Origin: an uncultured Eubacteriales bacterium | GTDB lineage: Bacteria; Bacillota; Clostridia; Peptostreptococcales; Anaerovoracaceae | Direction: 5' to 3' | Assembly: GCA_902776285.1 (NCBI GenBank) | Contig: CACYPK010000003.1 | Location: 1 to 64,000, forward strand | DNA length: 64,000 nt | Shown: positions 59,572 through 64,000 of the stretch, one piece after another | Position numbering within the stretch: the stretch's first letter is position 1 | Layout of the letters: every line of letters starts with the position of its first letter | Made by a program: the position numbers and the translations under genes | Notes under the pieces: model-generated | The model's input: only the letters and a program-made list of their open reading frames with translations | What the model was told of the DNA's origin: nothing | Database searches by the model: none

Positions 59572-60825
59572 ATGTATCCATTTTTATTATTGGTTGGGAT
59601 CTTTATGATATGGTTTGAATATAGAATTAACCAAAGAATTATCAATGTGGTTAGCCTGTTGATTGTTCCCTATTTGGTTATTATTCCAATCAACAATTAT
59701 TACATGGTAAAGAATGGTTTTTATGAGATTTCCGAGTCAGTAATTACTATGTTTATTGTATCATCGGCACTGTTTTTTTGTGGTTCAATTATAGTTGATT
59801 TAAGAAAGCAAAGAAGAAGAAATAGTGTCGATGCAGAACGACTGTACAACGAAGAAATATTAAATTACTATAAGTTAATTCCAATGTTCAAATATGTAGT
59901 TGTGGTAGAAGCTGTGACTATATTGAGAGCGCTATATGTAATAGCTACTCACGGGATTACCTATTTAGCAGGAGAAGAGTTTAGTGGAGTTCTAACAAGC
60001 GGCATCTTGGGACACATTTTTTTAACAATATATCCTTTGATACCAATTATGTTTTATGCATGGTTAAAAGATAAGAAAAAAATTGGGTTCTTTGTTGTCA
60101 CAGTGATAGGCGTTGCATTAACATTTCTCACATTTGTAAAATACCATTCAATAGGAATGTTGGTATATATTTACCTACTAGTGTGCTTAGAAGATCATAA
60201 ATATGTTAAGAAAGGTACTATAGCAGTTACCGTTGGTGCAGTTGTGTTTTTCATCGGGAATTATTTTATTGGCTTTTTCCTTAGAGGCGTTTCTAGATCT
60301 ATAACGAGTCAGTATTATTTTAACCATTTATGGAATTATCTGGGAGGATCTTTAATTTATGATAATCGAATCTTTGAAAGCGGTGTACGAGTAGGAATTA
60401 GCATTTTTTACAAATTAGGTAGTTTTATTTTTCCTCCTGTAAATGTTTTTTTAAATAAATTATTTGGATTTACTTTATGCCCGCATGAAACGCAGCCGCA
60501 TTATTTTGTTGGAACCAATAGGGAGGTTGGAAATGTAACGGATGCTTTTGGCTACTTATATCCATCTCACGGAGAATTCATAGATTTGCTTTGTTATGGT
60601 ACAGTAATATTATTACTTGGCATGTTATTTACATTCATTTATAACAGGGCACTAAAAAACCGTTATCGTATACATTGTAATTTGGCCGCTTTTCTAACTT
60701 TCTTCGTGTTTTTCTCGTTCTTTGGAACGTTTTATATTAACTTTGTTCCATGGGAGATACTGCTGTGGAGTGCAATTATACCGATGATTTTTGATAAGAG
60801 AGTTAGGATAAGGATTTTCAAATAG
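59572..60825 (+). CDS. wzy: Wzy-like oligosaccharide repeat-unit polymerase
   Basis: A 417-residue polytopic membrane protein with about ten to eleven hydrophobic segments and a larger external loop (about residues 240-330, with FGFTLCPHETQPHYFVGTNR and GNVTDAFGYLYPSHGEFIDL). That pattern is typical of O-antigen/capsule polymerases, which join lipid-linked repeats outside the membrane. Sequence is poorly conserved in this group, so the assignment rests on topology and location between glycosyltransferases and the flippase. It begins 2 nt after the previous stop. Confidence 0.82.
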   Translation: MYPFLLLVGIFMIWFEYRINQRIINVVSLLIVPYLVIIPINNYYMVKNGFYEISESVITMFIVSSALFFCGSIIVDLRKQRRRNSVDAERLYNEEILNYYKLIPMFKYVVVVEAVTILRALYVIATHGITYLAGEEFSGVLTSGILGHIFLTIYPLIPIMFYAWLKDKKKIGFFVVTVIGVALTFLTFVKYHSIGMLVYIYLLVCLEDHKYVKKGTIAVTVGAVVFFIGNYFIGFFLRGVSRSITSQYYFNHLWNYLGGSLIYDNRIFESGVRVGISIFYKLGSFIFPPVNVFLNKLFGFTLCPHETQPHYFVGTNREVGNVTDAFGYLYPSHGEFIDLLCYGTVILLLGMLFTFIYNRALKNRYRIHCNLAAFLTFFVFFSFFGTFYINFVPWEILLWSAIIPMIFDKRVRIRIFK

Positions 60826-60837
60826 GAGTGCCATAAA

Positions 60838-61956
60838 ATGAATATTGGTATTATTACATTTCATGGTTCCCATAACCATGGCTCGATGTTACAAGCATAT
60901 GCAACACAGCAACTTATTAATAATATAGGGTATGATTCCGAGATTATCAATTTCAGAATGAAATCTCAAAAAGAGTATTATGCCTTATATCAAACCAAGT
61001 ATGGGAAAATGAGGCTTTTTCGCGGTCTGCTACTGGTTCCAATTCATAATGCAAGATCGAAGAGAGAGATTAAATTTGAAGAGTTTTTGAATTCTAAGAT
61101 GAACCTTTCAGGAAGAGAGCTAGAGACTTATGATGATTTAAAATCTGTTGAATCACACTATGATATCTATTTATCAGGTAGTGATCAAATATGGTCTAAC
61201 CGAATTCCTGAACTGGTTGGATCTGAAATAGACTACTCGGGGGTTTATTTTTTGGACTTTGCGTCTCCAGACAAGAAAAAGATCTCATTTGCATCAAGTA
61301 CAGGTGCTGCTACACGCGAGGACTTATCTTCGAAAGTAGAACTGTTAAGACAATATGATTATATTTCTACACGTGAGGTAACAGGATCTGAGATTATTGG
61401 TAATTTACTTGATAGAAAAGTAGAAACAGTTCTGGATCCCACACTGATGCTGACTGGGGATGATTGGCGAAAAATAATTAACAAGAAACGTATTGAAAAA
61501 GAGAAGTACATATTCTTATATACACTTAAAGGCATAAGACCAGGAAGAAAATGGGGAGATGCATTAAGTCAATTAGGCAAAAGGCTTGGGTTGAAGGTTG
61601 TCTGTGTATCACCTTTCTTCCCAATTATTCATAGTGGTGTAAAAAACTATATTAATGTCGGGCCTGAAGATTTTCTGAATCTTATTGAAAATGCAGAGTT
61701 GGTATTTACAGATTCATTTCATGGAACCGCTTTTTCTGTCAACCTAGAGAAGCCATTTTACACATTGTCACTGGAGAAAGATTCTCGTAAAGCCGACTTA
61801 TTAAAGGAATTAGGATTAGATGAACGGATTATTAATTCATTTGCCGATATTGATCGAATTAGAGACTACCATATTGATTTTTCTATTTCGAGAAAAGAAC
61901 TTACGACTCTTAGAAATAAGGGCTGTGAATTCCTGAGAAATGCAATTGAAGGATGA
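60838..61956 (+). CDS. Polysaccharide pyruvyl transferase family protein
   Basis: A 372-residue protein of the CsaB/WcaK family, which adds ketal-linked pyruvate to sugars. GIITFHGSHNHGSMLQAYAT at the start, DIYLSGSDQIWSNRIPEL near residue 112, FLDFASPDKKKISFASSTGA near residue 140, the FTDSFHGTAFSVNLEKPFY block near residue 292. AGGAGTGCC precedes the ATG. It overlaps the FrhB-like gene by 4 nt; these two families are often neighbours in polysaccharide loci. Confidence 0.9.
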   Translation: MNIGIITFHGSHNHGSMLQAYATQQLINNIGYDSEIINFRMKSQKEYYALYQTKYGKMRLFRGLLLVPIHNARSKREIKFEEFLNSKMNLSGRELETYDDLKSVESHYDIYLSGSDQIWSNRIPELVGSEIDYSGVYFLDFASPDKKKISFASSTGAATREDLSSKVELLRQYDYISTREVTGSEIIGNLLDRKVETVLDPTLMLTGDDWRKIINKKRIEKEKYIFLYTLKGIRPGRKWGDALSQLGKRLGLKVVCVSPFFPIIHSGVKNYINVGPEDFLNLIENAELVFTDSFHGTAFSVNLEKPFYTLSLEKDSRKADLLKELGLDERIINSFADIDRIRDYHIDFSISRKELTTLRNKGCEFLRNAIEG

Positions 61957-63149
61957 CAACTATGGACATGGTTATTTGTGATAAACAATGGTGTACGGGA
62001 TGTGGAGCTTGCATCAATATTTGTCAGAAGGATGCAATTTCGTTTGTAGCTGATAACGAGGGCTTTAATTATCCAGAGATAAAGCAAGATAAGTGCGTCA
62101 ATTGCGGCAAATGCCAGAGGGTATGCCCCCAGAATGATGTATCCGGTTTAGAAGCATTTGCTATGGACAAATGCTTTGCAGTGTGGAATTTGGATGAGTC
62201 GATTAGAAAAAGTAGTTCTTCAGGCGGCATTTTCCCAGCATTAGCAGAATTGTTTTTAAATAATGGCGGTGTCGTATGCGGAGCATCATTTACTGATGAT
62301 TATATGAAGGTCCATCATATTATTATTGATAATATGGATGATATCGGTTTACTTCAAGGAAGCAAGTATCAGCAAAGCGATCCGGAATACTGTTACCGAA
62401 GCTGCAAAGAAAAACTAAACAAAGGAACCCCGGTTCTTTTTACAGGCACACCATGTCAGGTTCAAGGGCTTTATTCCTATTTAGGCACGAAACATGAACT
62501 GCTTTGGACTGTCGACATACTATGTCATGGAGTACCATCAACGCTTGTTGCGAATAAATATCTTCAGAGTGTTGAAGATAAATACAAATCGTCTATCAAA
62601 AAATTTTCATATAGAAATAAGAATATCCCAGAAGGATGGGAGAATTCCTGTAACATAGAGATTTTGCTGGAAAATGGAAAACAAATCGATGGGCGAGCTG
62701 AAAATCTGTTTTTTTGGAAAAGTTTTTTGAGTAATATTTATTTAAGGAAATGTTGCTATCACTGCGAATATGCAGGTAAAGAACGCATTGGTGATATTAC
62801 TATAGGTGACTTTTGGGGAATCAAGAATTCTATACAAGAAGATCTGAAAAATGGGATCTCATTAGTCTTTGTAAATAGTGAAAAAGGGAAAACTTTGTTT
62901 GATAAAGCAAATATCCACAAGGAAATACGAAATGTTTCTGAGGCACTCCCGTTTAATCGAACCATAAAGCAACCGTTTGAATTGTCTGGCGATAGAGATA
63001 AATTTTTTTCTGATTTGAAAAAAAGTGGGTTTAGAAGAGCAGTTTTCAATCAAATGCCACTTAAGATGATAAAATGGAACATTACTATTTTTGTAAGAAA
63101 TATTATAGGTGATAGTGCATATAATGCAATTAAAAGAAGATTAAAGTAA
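61953..63149 (+). CDS. FrhB-like iron-sulfur protein (coenzyme F420 hydrogenase beta-subunit family)
   Basis: A 398-residue protein. Two ferredoxin-type [4Fe-4S] motifs open it: CTGCGACINICQKDAI near residue 14 and CVNCGKCQRVCPQND near residue 49. The FrhB N- and C-terminal domains follow: RKSSSSGGIFPALAELFLNN near residue 88, FTGTPCQVQGLYSYLGTK near residue 167, LWTVDILCHGVPS, CCYHCEYAGKERIGDITIGD near residue 268 with FWG. Members in Clostridia occur in polysaccharide loci beside pyruvyl transferases; their redox role there is unknown. ATG 61953 overlaps the previous stop; ATG 61962 is an alternative. Confidence 0.9.
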   Translation: MTTMDMVICDKQWCTGCGACINICQKDAISFVADNEGFNYPEIKQDKCVNCGKCQRVCPQNDVSGLEAFAMDKCFAVWNLDESIRKSSSSGGIFPALAELFLNNGGVVCGASFTDDYMKVHHIIIDNMDDIGLLQGSKYQQSDPEYCYRSCKEKLNKGTPVLFTGTPCQVQGLYSYLGTKHELLWTVDILCHGVPSTLVANKYLQSVEDKYKSSIKKFSYRNKNIPEGWENSCNIEILLENGKQIDGRAENLFFWKSFLSNIYLRKCCYHCEYAGKERIGDITIGDFWGIKNSIQEDLKNGISLVFVNSEKGKTLFDKANIHKEIRNVSEALPFNRTIKQPFELSGDRDKFFSDLKKSGFRRAVFNQMPLKMIKWNITIFVRNIIGDSAYNAIKRRLK

Positions 63150-63166
63150 AGATCGTTGATTGCTTC

Positions 63167-64000
63167 ATGAATAAATATAAGAAATTAGCAAAGAATTCTG
63201 CAATATTTGCTGCTGCAAATTTTGGAAGCAAAGTTATGCGGTTTCTCATTGTTCCGTTCTACACATATTGTATGACCAGTTCGGAATATGGAACCGTCGA
63301 TACCCTTGTAACAACGATAAATCTTGTTATACCGGTACTTATGCTAGCCATTCACGAGGCAGCACTTAGGTATGCTTTAGATAAAGACATTAACAGCGAC
63401 GAGGTAATAACCAATTGTTTTTTGGTGTTGCTGATTACAAGTGTGTGTTTTCTACCGGCATACTTTATATTTGCGAAAATAAAGATCTTCACTGGATTAT
63501 GGTGGCTATTTTATCTGCTACTGATAAGTGATTCAATAAACCAAATATTGATGAATTTTAGTAGAGGAATTGGAAAAAGTGGCACGTTTGCTATTGGAGG
63601 CCTACTAAATACAGTAATTCTCCTCGCCTCAAACGTACTGCTATTGGCAGTTTTTCATCTTGGAATTCCTGGATATCTTATATCTATGCTCCTTGGGTTC
63701 TGGGCAAGTAATATATATATTGGAATAAGTATTAGATTACACAAGCAGCTGTCTCTGTCAAACGTTAATACTGCTTTAATTAAAAAAATGTTGATGTTTT
63801 CATTCCCTTTAATCCCAACAGCGGTAATGTGGTGGGTGATGAACGCATCAGATAGATATGTAATTACGTGGTTTGTAGGGGTCTCTGCTACCGGTATTTA
63901 TGCGGTGTCGAGTAAAATTCCGACAATAATAACCGTTGTGTATCAGATATTTCAACAAGCATGGCAAATATCAGCTGTGGAGGAAAAAGATTCAGACGAG
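63167..64000 (+). CDS. wzx: Wzx-type polysaccharide flippase (3' end cut by window)
   Basis: The first 278 residues of a polytopic protein of the MOP/MATE-like flippase family. The N-terminus KLAKNSAIFAAANFGSKVMR with FLIVPFYTYCMTSSEYGTVD is typical of polysaccharide exporters, as are FSFPLIPTAVMWWVMNASDR near residue 215 and VSATGIYAVSSKIP. About eight membrane segments lie in the visible part. It should move lipid-linked repeat units across the membrane for the Wzy-like polymerase. The start was set at ATG 63167, 17 nt after the FrhB-like gene; ribosome-site consensus is weak. The frame is open to the last base. Confidence 0.92.
   Translation, partial: MNKYKKLAKNSAIFAAANFGSKVMRFLIVPFYTYCMTSSEYGTVDTLVTTINLVIPVLMLAIHEAALRYALDKDINSDEVITNCFLVLLITSVCFLPAYFIFAKIKIFTGLWWLFYLLLISDSINQILMNFSRGIGKSGTFAIGGLLNTVILLASNVLLLAVFHLGIPGYLISMLLGFWASNIYIGISIRLHKQLSLSNVNTALIKKMLMFSFPLIPTAVMWWVMNASDRYVITWFVGVSATGIYAVSSKIPTIITVVYQIFQQAWQISAVEEKDSDE

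Noticed and set aside
1..64000. CRISPR arrays, transposases, integrases or phage genes
   Set aside because: None seen; the only repeats are the dispersed palindromes and low-complexity coding repeats in the PBP and infB genes.

Overview
The window reads as a chromosome segment of an anaerobic, low-to-moderate-GC Firmicute of class Clostridia. The evidence is an [FeFe] hydrogenase, a butyrate kinase, a PolC-type replicative polymerase, RNase Y, a Gram-positive LexA, the infC-rpmI-rplT operon with an L20-type leader, and the rimP-nusA-ylxR-infB operon. The first 52 kb are fairly GC-rich with tightly packed core genes. No tRNA, rRNA, CRISPR array, transposase or phage gene was found.

Layout. 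1-3.2 kb: end of an [FeFe] hydrogenase, an M18 aminopeptidase and a small membrane protein. 3.2-6.4 kb: proC (minus strand), then a radical SAM gene co-transcribed with lexA from a promoter that carries a LexA box, then maf (minus). 6.4-7.9 kb: infC-rpmI-rplT plus a small membrane protein, behind an attenuator leader. 8.3-11.9 kb: nrdR-cmk and radC-murE-like. 12-16 kb: rny, a cysteine desulfurase and thiI. 16.3-27.1 kb: thrS, pyrH-frr, then uppS-cdsA-rseP-ispG-polC, with dxr missing from its usual place. 27.1-31.2 kb: a small gene on the minus strand with its own LexA box, butyrate kinase, and an ArsR/HMA/P-type ATPase metal-export operon. 31.3-34.4 kb: a large class A PBP. 34.5-45.1 kb: rimP-nusA-ylxR-infB-rbfA-nrnA-truB-ribF, rpsO and pnp. 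45.3-47.7 kb: polyphosphate kinase and a small membrane protein. 47.9-64 kb: a capsule/exopolysaccharide locus.

The capsule locus begins with GC-rich regulatory genes: an LCP attachment enzyme, a Wzz-like chain-length protein, a BY-kinase, a small secreted protein and a CpsB-type phosphatase. It then switches to visibly AT-rich, probably transferred genes: an initiating sugar-phosphate transferase, glycosyltransferases, WecC- and WecB-like enzymes that should supply UDP-ManNAcA, a Wzy-like polymerase, a pyruvyl transferase, an FrhB-like iron-sulfur protein and a Wzx flippase cut by the window end. Together these predict a Wzx/Wzy-type polysaccharide containing ManNAcA and probably pyruvate ketals.

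The most interesting points are four. (1) Two promoters have LexA boxes placed between -35 and -10, giving an SOS unit of a radical SAM protein plus LexA and a second SOS-type gene of unknown function. (2) PolC lacks the proofreading exonuclease that normally interrupts its PHP domain, while all PHP metal ligands appear kept. (3) A dispersed 140-220 bp palindromic repeat (8.1, 16.1 and 45.2 kb, with a possible relative at 19.8 kb) shares a 20-nt core, but its outer arms are different in every copy and still pair. One copy carries a nested insertion flanked by a 7-bp duplication. (4) The polysaccharide locus is a compositional mosaic with a probable recombination joint inside the wecC-like gene.
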